Assembly (NCBI RefSeq): GCF_032884065.1
Contig: NC_088867.1
Coordinates: forward strand, 22,636,281 to 22,700,280
Direction of reading: 5' to 3'
DNA from: Artemia franciscana
Taxonomy: Eukaryota; Arthropoda; Branchiopoda; Anostraca; Artemiidae
DNA: 64,000 nt
The notes under the pieces are model-generated. The model had not been told where the DNA came from. It made no database searches and saw nothing but the letters and a program-made list of their open reading frames with translations. Made by a program: the position numbers and the translations under genes. Shown here piece by piece: positions 10,912 through 21,204 of the stretch (positions are counted from its first letter, which is position 1; each line of letters starts with the position of its first letter).

Positions 10912-12227
10912 AACAAGAGCTAAGAGCTCATGTTGCACTTGTGACGAGGGATCGGATCCTGTCCGCTTATGTCAATTATACATCTAGAACTTGTGCGTAT
11001 TCTCGAACTCGCCAAAGCACTAGAAATCACCCAACTCCCCTAAAGAGACCGAATCTGGTCCGGTTATGTCAATACACGTATCTAGAACTTGTGCTTATTC
11101 TTCCCATAAAGTTTCATCCCGATCTCTCCACTGTAAGTGTTTTCCAAGATTTCCAGTTTCCAAGGTTTCCCTTTTCCCTCCGCACCCTCAATGTCCCCGG
11201 ACCGATCGGAATTGAAAATAGAGTATCTGAGACATGATATCTTTCTATATATCAAGTTTCATTAAGATCCGATTACCCATTCGTGAGATAAACTTGGCTC
11301 AATTTTCACGATTTCCCCTCCCTCCAGCCCCACCCAGATGGTCAAATCGGGGAAACAACTGTTATCAAATGAATTTGTACAGGTCCCTGACACGCCTACC
11401 AATTTTCATCGTCCTAGCACGTCCAGAAGCAAACTCACCAAAGCGCTGGAAATCAACCCTCCCCCCCAACTCCCCCAAAGAGAGCGGATCCGGTCAGTTA
11501 TGTCAATCACGTATCTAGGATAGGTGCTTATTCTTCCCACCAAGTGTCATCCCGATCTCTCCACTCTAAGCGTCTTCCTAGATTTCCGGTTTCCCCCCTC
11601 CAACTCCCCCTAATGTAACTAGATCCTGCCGGAATTTAAAATAACAGCTCTGAGACACGAGGTCCTTCTAAATGTCGAATTTCATTTAGATCCGTTCCCC
11701 CCTTCGTAAGTTAAAAACACCTCATTTTTTCTAATTTTTCTGAATATATCGTCCTTCCACTACCACCCCCCCCCAGATGGTCGAATCGGGGAGGCGACTA
11801 TTTCTAATTTAATATGGTCCGGTCCCTGATACGCTTGCCAAATTTCAGCGATAGCTATATTGATCACGTATCTAGTTTCGGATCCTCTTCGCGTAAAAAA
11901 TGAGGTTGTCCGGGATTCTAACCTGAGACCCCTCGCAACCTGAGGGAGAATTATACCACTAATCCAGCAACCCACACTTAAGAACAACAATCATTTTTTT
12001 TATGGGCAAATAAAACTCTTCTCAACTATCTCGTTAGGCCCCCCCCCCCAGATGGTCGAATCAGGGAAGTGACTATTTCTGATTTAATCTCGTCTGGTCT
12101 CTGATACGCCCACCAGCTTTCATCGTCCTAGATTATCTGGAAGTACCCGAACTAGCAAAACCGGGACCGACAGACAGACAGACAGACCGACGGATAGAAA
12201 TTGCGATCGCTATATGTCATTTGGTAA
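10912..12227 (-). mobile_element. Array element AE, copy 1 (tandem roughly 290-base units)
   Basis: Read on the minus strand, the end is GAGCTCTTAGCTCTTGTT (here starting at 10912 on the plus strand). The other end lies near 12227, with the worn border CATTTGGTAACC next to a (CAGA)n run at 12171-12190. Between them lie diverged units containing TTAATGAAATTTGATATTTA-, CATCTGGGGGGG- and GATGAAACTTGGTGGGAAGA-like blocks. ORFs such as 10908-11237 follow the repeat periodicity and are not genes. Confidence 0.6.
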
Positions 12228-14599
12228 CCGGTTCTTTATTGCGTCAATGAATAAACAACTTGAACATTAAGGGCTATATCATGCAAATCCAGATACCTTT
12301 TGGGGTTTTCCCGCAACATGATATTATTTCTTCGACTTTCCATGGGTACGTAAATGTTTCTTTTCTATCCTTTGTTTCAATCTGAAATCTTAGCGCAACC
12401 TCAACATACCATTTACCGCTTCTTTCTCCAGAAAGCTTTCTATAGATTGAAGTCTTACACATAGCTCCCTAGGTACTATGACAGTTTCATGATACACCGA
12501 GGTGATTAGGCAGGCTACCCCCTGCACCCTTATGAATTGGGTCGTGTGGGTTATGACTTTAGTTGAATGGACCCAGACTGCTTTCATTGCCACTAATTGT
12601 GCCGAGGGGCATTTGATACCCCATAGATTGTTTTGCAGCCTCTTAGATTTCGAAAAACTTTTTTTTTTGTATTTTCGTCCAAAAAATGGCCTTTATTTGC
12701 TAATTGTGTTGAAAAAAAAGAAATTGTCCATCCAGATTTTGAAAAATGTGTTTTTACCCCCCCCCCCAATATTTTTGGCAGTTGGGACTGCAAAATTGCT
12801 ATTCCACATTACAGAACTGGTCAAATTACCGTCTTATATAGATACATAAGTTTAATTTGCACTATACTCTGGCCCCCTCTCTAAAGCGTTTGGTATTGGA
12901 ATAAGAATTTCGTGGCCTTCCCTGCTTCAAAGACACAATACACTCTCCTCCTCCACTGATGATCGAAAATGGTCCCCAGATATTTTTCTGTTTTTTTTTT
13001 TCTTTTAGTAAGTGACTAAGCGTTCTTAGAGGGAGAGAAACCTCCTATTTCTTCTTATTTATTAATTATTAATACTACTGCCTCAATCTCTTCAACAGTA
13101 AATCGCAGTTAGGTTTTTGTGATCATACCCAATTAATATTCAGCATATGTTTTCCCTGTTCAAGCAGGGTCTCCTAACACTTGCCTCTAAAGAAAGCAAC
13201 TGGATCATCAGCATGAACATGAGTGTACCAAAAAATGTCGTTTCAATAGACTCAACAAATCGTTCATGACAAGGTCCAGCATTTACGGAGAGCTTACTAC
13301 AACCTGAGGGCAGTTACGTCAACTGGGGAGAGCGATCAATCATCCCTTCCACTCAAGAATTTAGAAATACCTTTATTAGTTTTTTTGTCGAAAAACACTT
13401 TTTTTGGTATTTTCATTGAAAAAATAAAAAAAGAAGAATTACCCCCCCCCACCTTGATTTAAAGAATACTTTTTCACATACATTTACGTGAATTGAAGCC
13501 CCATTTTAGCGCGTCCCATTGGTAAAGTCCCTTAAATTTTTGATCTCCTTATCTCCACTATTAATTGTCTATTCCTTAGCACTTCGGAGCTTTACTACTC
13601 TGTAGATGTATTTAATCCCTCTTCTTCGATGGAAGTTTCTTTGGATTCAAAATTAGTACTGTCAAACCTCCCTTCTATGTCTAGAAGTACACCTAAAAAA
13701 TACTGCTGAGTTCCGAAGCTCGCTCTATGCGCCATGTGCGGTTGGTACACACCGGTATTTCTATGAAGCATTTGATTTTGAACCTATTTGTTTTGTAGAA
13801 CTCAATTTTCCTTTACCTGAATTATTAATCAGGTGCCAATTTATGAATCACTCCATCATTTTCTGTTGAATGGATAGTAGCGTGATCAGCGTGTTAGATC
13901 TGGGAGTTAAACAGCCATTTTCCTCATGTTTCAGCATAAAAAACCTCTTGCTTTTAGCCACATCTTGAGAATAAAGTGAAAAGTTGGGCTCCTCTTAATA
14001 ATCCCAGTAAAGGGTTTGTGAGTTTTCCCATTATTTTTAGAGCATGATAGGACATGTCATATCAAGACCACGAGCTTTAAAAAACCAAATGTCATCCGGA
14101 GATTTTTGACCCGACCCTCCCTTGTATGTAAGGTGAGACTCCAACATTTCCCTTAAAGTGAGGTTAATATTATAAGTTGACAGGCATATATTTTTCGGAC
14201 CATTTACATAGATTTCGAGCATCTTGTTCAGGGTTTTTTGAAAACCTGCCCATTGCCTCTGGACAAGGGTTGTAAACTATGCAATTTGCTCAATGTTTAC
14301 GTACAGGATTTATCATTGAAACGGAATTGTTGATTCTGGGTGTATCTAAAAAAGCCAAGCGTTAGGTAGAATCTTCAAAGAATGTCCGGGATGCCAAATT
14401 AAAATAAAATAAACTGTTTGCATCCACACTAGCAATATCTAAGGGCATTGACTTGGAATTTTCGGGATCATAATTGCTGCTACTTCTGTTTCCATGCAAG
14501 ATTTGTCTTTAAGAAAAGGGGAAATTCAGTGAATGTTGAGGGGTATATTAAACTAAACCAAAAGACAACACATGCATCTAGGTTATCAAGAGGTGTATA
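12228..14599. other. No confident gene; weak minus-strand ORFs at 12274-12593
   Basis: Two overlapping minus-strand frames (12274-12462 and 12390-12593) have a protein-like composition and could be one reading frame broken by a frameshift near 12440. I recognise no family and would not call a gene. The rest, including poly-C runs at about 12760 and 13442, holds nothing supportable. Confidence 0.3.
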
Positions 14600-14764
14600 T
14601 CTATATATATAAAAATAAGTTGTCTGTGTGTGTGTGTGTGTGTCGAGTGACGTCATGTTTGTGTGTCGACTGACGTCATGTTTGTCGACTTACGTCATTA
14701 TAAGGATTGAGCTGTATGCGTCATGAAGTTGTTTGTAGACTGACGTCATGTTTGTCAACTGATG

Positions 14765-15160
14765 AAATTACATACCGGGACACCGGGACACAAATGACGA
14801 CCGGGACACAGGGAATATAAATGACGACCGGGAACCTCAAAGAGAAATTACAGACTGGGACACCCGGACACAAATCACGACCGGGACACAGGGAATATAA
14901 ATGACGACCGGGACACAGGGACACAACTACAACGGGGACGCCGGGGGTACAGGCGGGATATATAAATGACGACCGGGACACAGGGATTGTTCGAATAGAA
15001 ATTACAGACCGGGACACGGGGACACAAATGACGATCAGGACACCGGGACACAGGGAATATAAATGACGACCGGGACATTCAAAGAGAAATTACCAAATGG
15101 GACACCGGGACACAAATGACGACCGGGGCACAGGGAATATAAATGACGACCGGCACACAG
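14765..15160 (+). repeat. GACCGGGACAC minisatellite inside Helitron copy A
   Basis: Units of about 26-28 bases alternate between GGGACACAAATGAC and GGGAATATAAATGAC forms, with CTCAAAGAGAAATTACAG spacers, making a higher-order repeat of roughly 115 bases. Related arrays occur at 20690-20940 (plus), 21400-21950, 23070-23185, 23310-23395 and 26955-27105 (minus). Minus-strand ORFs here (PGRHLYSLCPG-like) are products of the repeat, not genes. Confidence 0.8.
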
Positions 15161-15271
15161 GGACACATCATTAGAATAATGAGGTATAGATCTGAATACG
15201 GATTGTTTTTCCCATGGACAATTATATGTTGCATGTTCAAGAGTCAGTAAACCTGACAATCTATTTATATG

Positions 15272-15387
<116 letters not shown>

Positions 15388-15544
15388 ATTCACAGGTGGG
15401 ACACAGGGACACAACTACAATGGCGCGTAACTAATATGGCATGTAACGACTTACGCGCGCGGGGGGGGCGCGAAGCACCCCACCAACTAGGTGTTGGGTG
15501 GCGCGAAGCGCCACACCAACAGCTAGTGTAACTATGTAAAAGTA

Positions 15545-16150
15545 TTAACCACTGGTTCTAGAATATTGCGAGAGGGCTTACTCGAACGGAAATTAAAAGT
15601 TGTAGTGCTCTTATTAAGTGATCTTAAAAATTGGAGGGCAACTAGGCCCCTCTACCACCCTCATTTTTTCCCAAAGTCACCTGATTAAGATTTTGAGATT
15701 GCCCCTTTGTTCAGAATAGTCGAACTTTGAAGATCACTTTATCCTCAACAGTCCCCAGAAGAAGGGCTGCAAGTTGTGAACCATGAATAAGCGCCGGATT
15801 TCCCAGCATCATTTAGAAAATGACCAGAAAATAAATAAAGAACAAATTTTTTCAACGAAAGATAAGGAGCAACATTAAAACATAAAACGAAGAGAAATTA
15901 TTTTTTATATGAGGGATTCGCCCCCTCATTTAGGCTAAATAGTACTTTCTTAAGAGATATTTATTCTAATTAAACACTTTTTAATTCAGGGGTCATTCTT
16001 AAAGAATTGAAACAAAATTCAAACTTTAGCGTAAAGAGTGAGGCATTGACGAGGGATCGAACTCCCTCATATACGCAATAATTTCTGTTCGTTTTAAGTT
16101 TTAATGTTGCTCCTTACTTTCTGTTGAAAAAACTTTTTTTTTATTTAATC
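15545..16150 (+). mobile_element. Foldback element FB1, 5'-truncated copy
   Basis: It starts near ACCACTGGTTCTAGAATATT, follows the FB1 order (ATTGGAGGGCAACTAGGCCC, then CATTTTTTCCCAAAGTCACC) and ends with the inverted-repeat core (about 15850-16145; arms CGAAAGATAAGGAGCAACAT against ATGTTGCTCCTTACTTTC). The core loop is longer than in the 39.5 kb copy. Confidence 0.6.
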
Positions 16151-16322
16151 TCTTTAAGGATGCCACAGTTACCTACTGTATATCATTACAGTTTTTGGAT
16201 TAACGAGTGACTGAGAGTTATGAAGATTTATCAATTGTATAAAGTACAATATTGCAAAATAATAAATAGGAGCCCAAAAGAACTTTTAAGGTTTATTTGT
16301 CAAGTGTATGGGCCTCACTAGC

Positions 16323-16323
<1 letters not shown>

Positions 16324-16380
<57 letters not shown>
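16324..16380. repeat. Poly(A) run
   Basis: About 57 consecutive A. No retrotransposed coding sequence is recognisable upstream, so its origin is unclear. Confidence 0.9.
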
Positions 16381-16383
<3 letters not shown>

Positions 16384-17269
16384 CTAAACTACTATAAACA
16401 TTCAAACAATTATTTTAAACAGAAGCAGCATCATGGAGATTTGAACTGAACCATAAACTTGCACAAAAGTTGTGAGGAGGTGATTATATCTCAGCAACCG
16501 TCTTTTCCTTTTGTCGACTAATGACCATTAAAGAAGACCTAAAAGTAACTTAGCAATTATGACTGAAGCAGACGAAGCTCTTTCTGTAGAATCCTATGCA
16601 GGTTTTTATCCGGTTTGAAGTTTTTTATGCATGAATTCCGAAAATGGACCTTATCCACCCCCTTAGTCAATTTGTATCATCGCTTTATCCACAATAAGAG
16701 TTATCTTCCTTTGTTATATAGGAAACTAGCTGGGTCCCGGCAGCTTCGCCGCTGGGCCCCAGCACAGCACGCGGCAGGCTTCAATATATGGATTCTCATT
16801 GTCCCTTGTGTTCTATTGTAGTTTTTTCAAAGATATTTGATTATTAAAGCAAGTCCAAGTTCTAACAATGATATCTACTAAGCTTCAAAGTTTTGGTTTT
16901 CTTTTGTTATTTAATTATTATATATGGTTATTTAATTGTTTTTACTTTTTTTTGTTTTTTTTTAGTTTTTAGTTCTTTTATTTTTTTCTTTTTAGTTTTT
17001 TTTTAGTTGTTTACCTTTTTTAGTCTTTTTTTTTAGTTTTTCCTTTTTTTCTTTATTTTTTAGTTTTTTCAGGAACGTGCCCCAGCAACACGTGTGCAAG
17101 GTGCTAATTTTTAACTGTGTAAAACTTGCGGATATACAACTGGTAATGCCTCTGATATACTCTGATATACTAGTTTCTCTCTGAGACTCAAGCCTAACCC
17201 TCCCCCACTAAAGGAACACGTATGCAAGGTGCGAGCGTAAAACTTGTGGATATACAACATTCTTCGCTG

Positions 17270-17867
17270 TCACATTGTCTGTGCATATAAACAGATTGTC
17301 CGGTTTACCGACTCTAGAATATGCAGCATATAATTAATTGTCCATGCGAAAAACAATCCCTATTAAGATCTAAACCGCATTTTTCTAAAGATTACCCTTG
17401 AGCTTTGTTGATGGTGATTGCAAAGGCTAATCGAATTGGAAATTGCAATCTTTTAAATTGAAAAGGCAGATCCGTTGGAATAATGGGAGTGCGAGGAATA
17501 ATAACAGCCTCACCCTCGGAAGGCCCTGTCGAGATTGTTGCCTCTATTGCGATTTCCATTGTTTGTTTTTTTACGGTAAGTCGCGTGCCATTGCAATGCT
17601 TTGGTGGGTTAACATTTCGCAACAGTATTATTGGTACGCCTATTTTTAGTTGTAGCACGTGTGGTGGAAACTCTGGGAGATACGGGAGTTTAAAAATCCT
17701 GATGGATAGTTAACCGCTTCATTTGATTCTAGAACTGTGTCGACTGACTTGTAAATGACTGCCTGGTCTTGAATCTTGGTCAGAATAATATTGTTTATTT
17801 CCTACACGTCTTTGTTCTTGGCTGCCAGAATCACTCGTTCACTTAACCATTTATGATTGCGCATCTT
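17270..17867 (-). pseudogene. Helitron Pif1-like helicase, C-terminal third, broken
   Basis: The frame starts abruptly at HKWLSERVILAAKNKDV, joined to the Rep-side remnant without the intervening Rep and most helicase motifs. It continues through VDTVLES, then the open stretch 17392-17658 (LQLKIGVPIILLRNVNPPKH, a GEAVIIPR block, then LPFQFKRLQFPIRLAFAITI and NKAQG). It ends in degraded SHGQL and motif VI sequence near 17300. FAITINKAQG is the Pif1-family signature near motif V. A clear deletion derivative of an autonomous Helitron. Confidence 0.75.
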
Positions 17868-18775
17868 GAGCATACTCATGCAAATGACGCACACTGCCAG
17901 CCTATGACGAAGGCAAAATCGTTACTCTTCCTAAGTTAGTGGTATTACCGTCATTTACAACTGTATCTCGCAAATGAATGTATTCTTCAGAGCGGAGCTT
18001 GGCCTGATTCTGACGGATGTATAGCAAACGTTCTGATTCAATCTTTGCATACATAACAACGACGTATTGGTGAAACAGTTGACAGCATTTTAAAATATAA
18101 TTCTCTTCATCCTAACGAATCATTATTCTGTAGCCATAATAGTTCATTGCGTTGCATTTCTTATCCATTTCTTTGTTAGTGGCAAGATTGATCAATTTAA
18201 TATTAAAGTGATAGCCGTCTGCTCTATCCCAAAAAATGATAGGATATTGTAGGACATCGTAGCATCGATGAGTTTCAGCAATTCTTGTCAACTGATTGTT
18301 TCGCCAATAAAGAATAATATCTCGAGGTAAGAACTGATCACCGACCATAACGATCGCCACTTTGTTGATAGTTGGAGCATTGTATCTACGCACATTTTCA
18401 GCAGTAGTCGGTTTGTTAGCGGAAATAACCATTTTATGCGTGTCAGTAGGCATCAAGTCGATTGCTGTTTTGAACAGATGCACTAAATTATTATTATTGT
18501 GGAAAAGATGTTGCAACTGGAAAGCGATGGTCCTTTCAACGCCGGGAGAAATTCCGCAACATGCATTCAATTCAGCATTACTAGCACTGATGAAGTACAG
18601 TTGTCAAAATTTGTGATGCTCACCTGAGAATGGTAGAAGAGAGCCTCCTCTATGATAAATTTGCCCTTTTACTTTGAAAGTAGGCATAAAATGACCTTGA
18701 TCTTGAATTTGGGCTCCAAACGACTTCATTTGGAAACATGAGTTATATTTCCTGATTTTTGATAAGAAAAACGAT
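17868..18775 (-). pseudogene. Helitron Rep/helicase N-terminal region (Helitron_like_N type), broken
   Basis: From about 18775 downward the minus strand reads FLSKIRKYNSCFQMKSFGAQ, then GHFMPTFKVKGQIYHRGG and an LLPFSGEH segment. A frame change follows into the longest open part (18112-18570, 152 residues): CCGISPGVERTIAFQLQHLF, NAPTINKVAIVMVGDQFLPR, ETHRCYDVLQYPIIFW and ending MNYYGYRIMIR. Further degraded frames reach a LRSEEYIHLRD block near 17970 and HEYAQDA near 17880. This order matches the region before the HUH Rep motif in animal Helitrons. The Rep motif itself is deleted in this copy. Stops and frameshifts make it non-functional. Confidence 0.75.
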
Positions 18776-18804
18776 TAGATTGAGCCGTATTTCAGTATTT
18801 CAAG

Positions 18805-19800
18805 TTGAAATCACTGATAAAATACATAGTAAAACTTAAAGTGTTTGGGTCAGTGCGATGATGGATGTACTCAATGGAATGGCAAAAACGAGGATTCCCA
18901 CACGCACATATACTAATCTGGCTACATGATAAAATTACTTCTAATGAAATTGACGATGTGATTTCCGGTGAAATTCCTGATGAAAATATCGATAAGGGCT
19001 TATATGATATTGTGGTAAAAATATGATGCATGGACCATGCGGTGCACTGAATCAAAAAACACCATGCATGGCCAAAGGAAGGTTCACTAAGCAATATACT
19101 CGATTTATTAAAATTAACTATAAATATGCGTGTCCGAGTGCAAAACGAAGACTCTGATGAAATATTTTCAGATCAATTGCTGGCAATTGGAAACGGAAAG
19201 CTCCCAGTAGACTTAATTTCAGGACGTATATAACTGCCCTAACCAATTATAAAAATCATAATTGGCTAAGACAACGAGCGATTCTGGCAGCCAAGAATAA
19301 AGACGTCCACGAAATCAACAATATTATTTTGACCAAGATTCGAGACCAGGCAGTCATTTACAAGTCAGTCGACACAGTTCTGGAACCAAATGAAGTGACT
19401 AATTATCCATCTGAATTTTTAAATTCCCTGGATCTCCCAGGGTTTCCACCACACGTGCTACAACTAAAAATAGGCGTACCAATAATACTGTTACCAAATT
19501 TTAACCCACCAAAGCTTTGCAATGGCACGCGACTTGTCGTAAAAAAAAAATGGAAAACGTAACAGAGGCAACAATCTTGAGATGGCCTTTTGAGGGTGAG
19601 GCTGTTCTTATTCCTCGCATTCCCGAGGAATAAATGTGGTATAAAAATGCGGTATAGATCTTAATACGGATTGTTTTTCCCATGGACAATTGTATGTTGC
19701 ATGTTCAAGGGTTGGTAAACCTGACAATCTTTTTATATGCACAAACAATGGGACAGCGAAGAATGTTGAATATTCGCAAGTTTTACGTAGTTAATTTATA
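18805..19800 (+). pseudogene. Helitron Rep catalytic motif and helicase remnants, opposite strand to copy C
   Basis: From about 18805 the plus strand reads LKVFGSVR, a stop, then WMYSMEWQKRGFPHAHILIW (about 18850-18920). PHAHIL is the two-histidine HUH motif of the rolling-circle Rep. A VISGEIPDENIDKGLYDIVV segment follows. After a deletion near 19090 it resumes in the helicase: LTINMRVRVQNEDSDEIFSD (about 19110), LAAKNKDVHEINNIILTKIR, and the open stretch 19329-19562 with LDLPGFPPHVLQLKIGVPII. After a second deletion near 19630 it ends with motif VI-type sequence ([11 protein letters not shown]). So this copy keeps what copy C lost. Dead, with several stops. Confidence 0.75.
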
Positions 19801-19813
19801 GTGTATATGTATA

Positions 19814-20104
19814 TCTATCTATCTATAAAAAAATAAGTTGTATGTATGCATGTTTGTTTGTTTGTAAAAAGAGGGTTTGCATATGACGTCATTATAAGTA
19901 TATAATGCTTTGTATATGCACAGACAATGGGACAGCGAAGAATGTTGTATATTCGCAAGTTTTATGTAGTTAAAAAATATATGTATATCTATCTATATTC
20001 ACAGGTGGGACACAGGAACACAACTACAATGGCGTAACTAATGTAACTAATATGGCACGTAACGACTTACGCGCGGGGGGGGGGAAGCACCATACCAATA
20101 GCTA

Positions 20105-20105
<1 letters not shown>
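19814..20105 (+). mobile_element. Short Helitron derivative (about 285-290 bases)
   Basis: The 5' end is one of the TC dinucleotides in the CTATCTATC stretch at 19814-19823, followed by TATAAAAAAATAAGTTG, similar to the other Helitrons. The 3' end is CTAG at 20102-20105 followed by T, after a degraded hairpin. Inside are one TGACGTCA-type site, about 50 bases of the helicase tail (GCACAGACAATGGGACAGCG) and the GC-rich tail. The block GTATATCTATCT occurs both at its start and before its tail (about 19983), so part may be a local duplication at the end of the 18805-19800 copy. Confidence 0.55.
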
Positions 20106-20189
<84 letters not shown>

Positions 20190-20192
20190 TAT
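20106..20192. repeat. (AT)n microsatellite between Helitrons
   Basis: About 85 bases of AT directly after the CTAG end at 20105 and just before the 5' end of copy B at 20202. It looks like the insertion target shared by the two neighbours. Confidence 0.85.
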
Positions 20193-20201
20193 ATACATAC
20201 A

Positions 20202-20962
20202 TCTATATATATAAAAATAAGTTGTTTGTTTGTGTGTCTGCCTGTCTGTCCACATATGACGTCCGAATTATTTCATCATATACCAATTCAAAAACGAATG
20301 TATTCAAGCCGAAGTTGCTGAGTTGGTAAAGCGTTATGTTCCAGGTTCTAGGTCCGAGAGGTTCCAGGTTCGAACTTTGGCTTTAGCATTAATACAAAAG
20401 AAGAAAAAAAACTAAAAAAGGTAAAAACTACAAAAAAAAACTAAAAAGAAAATACTAAAAAAACTAAAAAAGCTAAAAAACTAAAAAAAAACTAAAAAAA
20501 GGCAAAAAACTAAACACTAAAAAAGAAAAAAAAACTAAAAAAACTAAAAAAAGGTAAAAACTACAAAAAAAACTAAAAAGAAAAAAAACTAAAAACTAAT
20601 AAAAAAAAACTACAAAAACTAAAAACTGAAAAAGAAAAAAACTAAAAAAAGGAAAAAAACTGAAAAATAAAGGAGAAAAAGAAAACTAATAACCGGGACA
20701 CAGGGAATAGAAATGACGAGAAATTACACGACTGGGACACTGGGACACAAATAACGACCGGGAGATATAAATGACGACCGGGACACTCAAAGATAAATTA
20801 CAGACCGGGACACCGAAACACAAATGACGACCGGGATACCGGGAATATAAACGACGACCGGGATACTGGGAATATAAATGACGACCGGGACACAGGGACA
20901 CAACTACAACGGGGATGCCGGGGGCACAGGGGGATATCGCGAAGCGCCACCCCGACAGCTAG
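20202..20962 (+). mobile_element. Non-autonomous Helitron, copy B, complete, with tRNA-like segment
   Basis: The 5' end is TCTATATATATAAAAATAAG after A (20201). The 3' end is CTAG (20959-20962) followed by T, with a worn hairpin before it. Internal order: CATATGACGTC near 20255, the tRNA-like segment (20308-20388), an A-rich minisatellite with AAAAACTA units (20400-20690), the GACCGGGACAC minisatellite (20690-20940) and a short tail. It lacks the helicase-tail remnant seen in copy A. No protein. Confidence 0.8.
20308..20388 (+). ncRNA. tRNA-like segment with pol III A- and B-box matches inside Helitron B
   Basis: The 81-base segment starts GCCGAAG and ends CTTTAGC plus A. The ends can pair at six of seven positions (one G-T, one mismatch). 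A three-pair D-like stem (GCT/AGC) encloses GAGTTGGTAA. A T-arm CCAGG-TTCGAAC-TTTGG can form with two G-T pairs. TTGCTGAGTTGG is close to the A box and GGTTCGAACTT to the B box, 53 bases apart. No convincing anticodon stem can be drawn, so this is not a functional tRNA. More likely it is a tRNA-derived or SINE-like piece carried by the Helitron. Related minus-strand copies read directly from the sequence before it to the sequence after it. Confidence 0.5.
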
Positions 20963-20982
20963 TATATATATATATATATATA
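20963..20982. repeat. (TA)10 spacer between two tail-to-tail Helitrons
   Basis: Exactly 20 bases of TA separate the CTAG of copy B (plus) from the CTAG of the next copy (minus). Both ends sit at correct A/T borders. Confidence 0.9.
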
Positions 20983-21135
20983 CTAGCTGTTGGGGTGGCG
21001 CTTCGCGCCACCCCAACACCTAGTTGGTGGGGGCGCTTCGCGCCCCCCCAAAGCCCCCCCGCGCGCGTAAGTCGTTACGCGCCATATTAGTTACGCGCCA
21101 TTGTAGTTGTGTCCCTATGTCCCACCTGTGAATAT

Positions 21136-21204
<69 letters not shown>

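Larger units (their letters stand above)
16726..18780 (-). mobile_element. Helitron copy C, internally deleted, with a distinct 3' terminus
   Basis: On the minus strand the element ends in CTAG (16729-16726), next to T (complement of A 16725). Before it lies a hairpin, 16729-16763, with about 13 of 16 pairs and a 3-base loop. The stem (GCTGGGTCCC) differs in sequence from that of the smaller Helitrons here. The body encodes an N-terminal Helitron region and the C-terminal end of the Pif1-like helicase, described separately, joined by a deletion near 17868. A T-rich minisatellite lies at 16925-17065. The 5' terminus is not identifiable; it abuts an opposite-strand Helitron fragment near 18790. 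Confidence 0.7.

Noticed and set aside
12502-12884. Overlapping plus-strand ORFs of 83 and 115 codons
   Set aside because: They cross poly-T, poly-A and poly-C runs, overlap in different frames, and have no motif.
14765-15160. CRISPR-like alternation of repeats and spacers
   Set aside because: Spacers are themselves variants of the repeat, there are no cas genes, and the DNA is eukaryotic.
20308-20388. Functional tRNA gene
   Set aside because: No anticodon stem can be formed and the acceptor stem has a mismatch, so it is listed only as tRNA-like.
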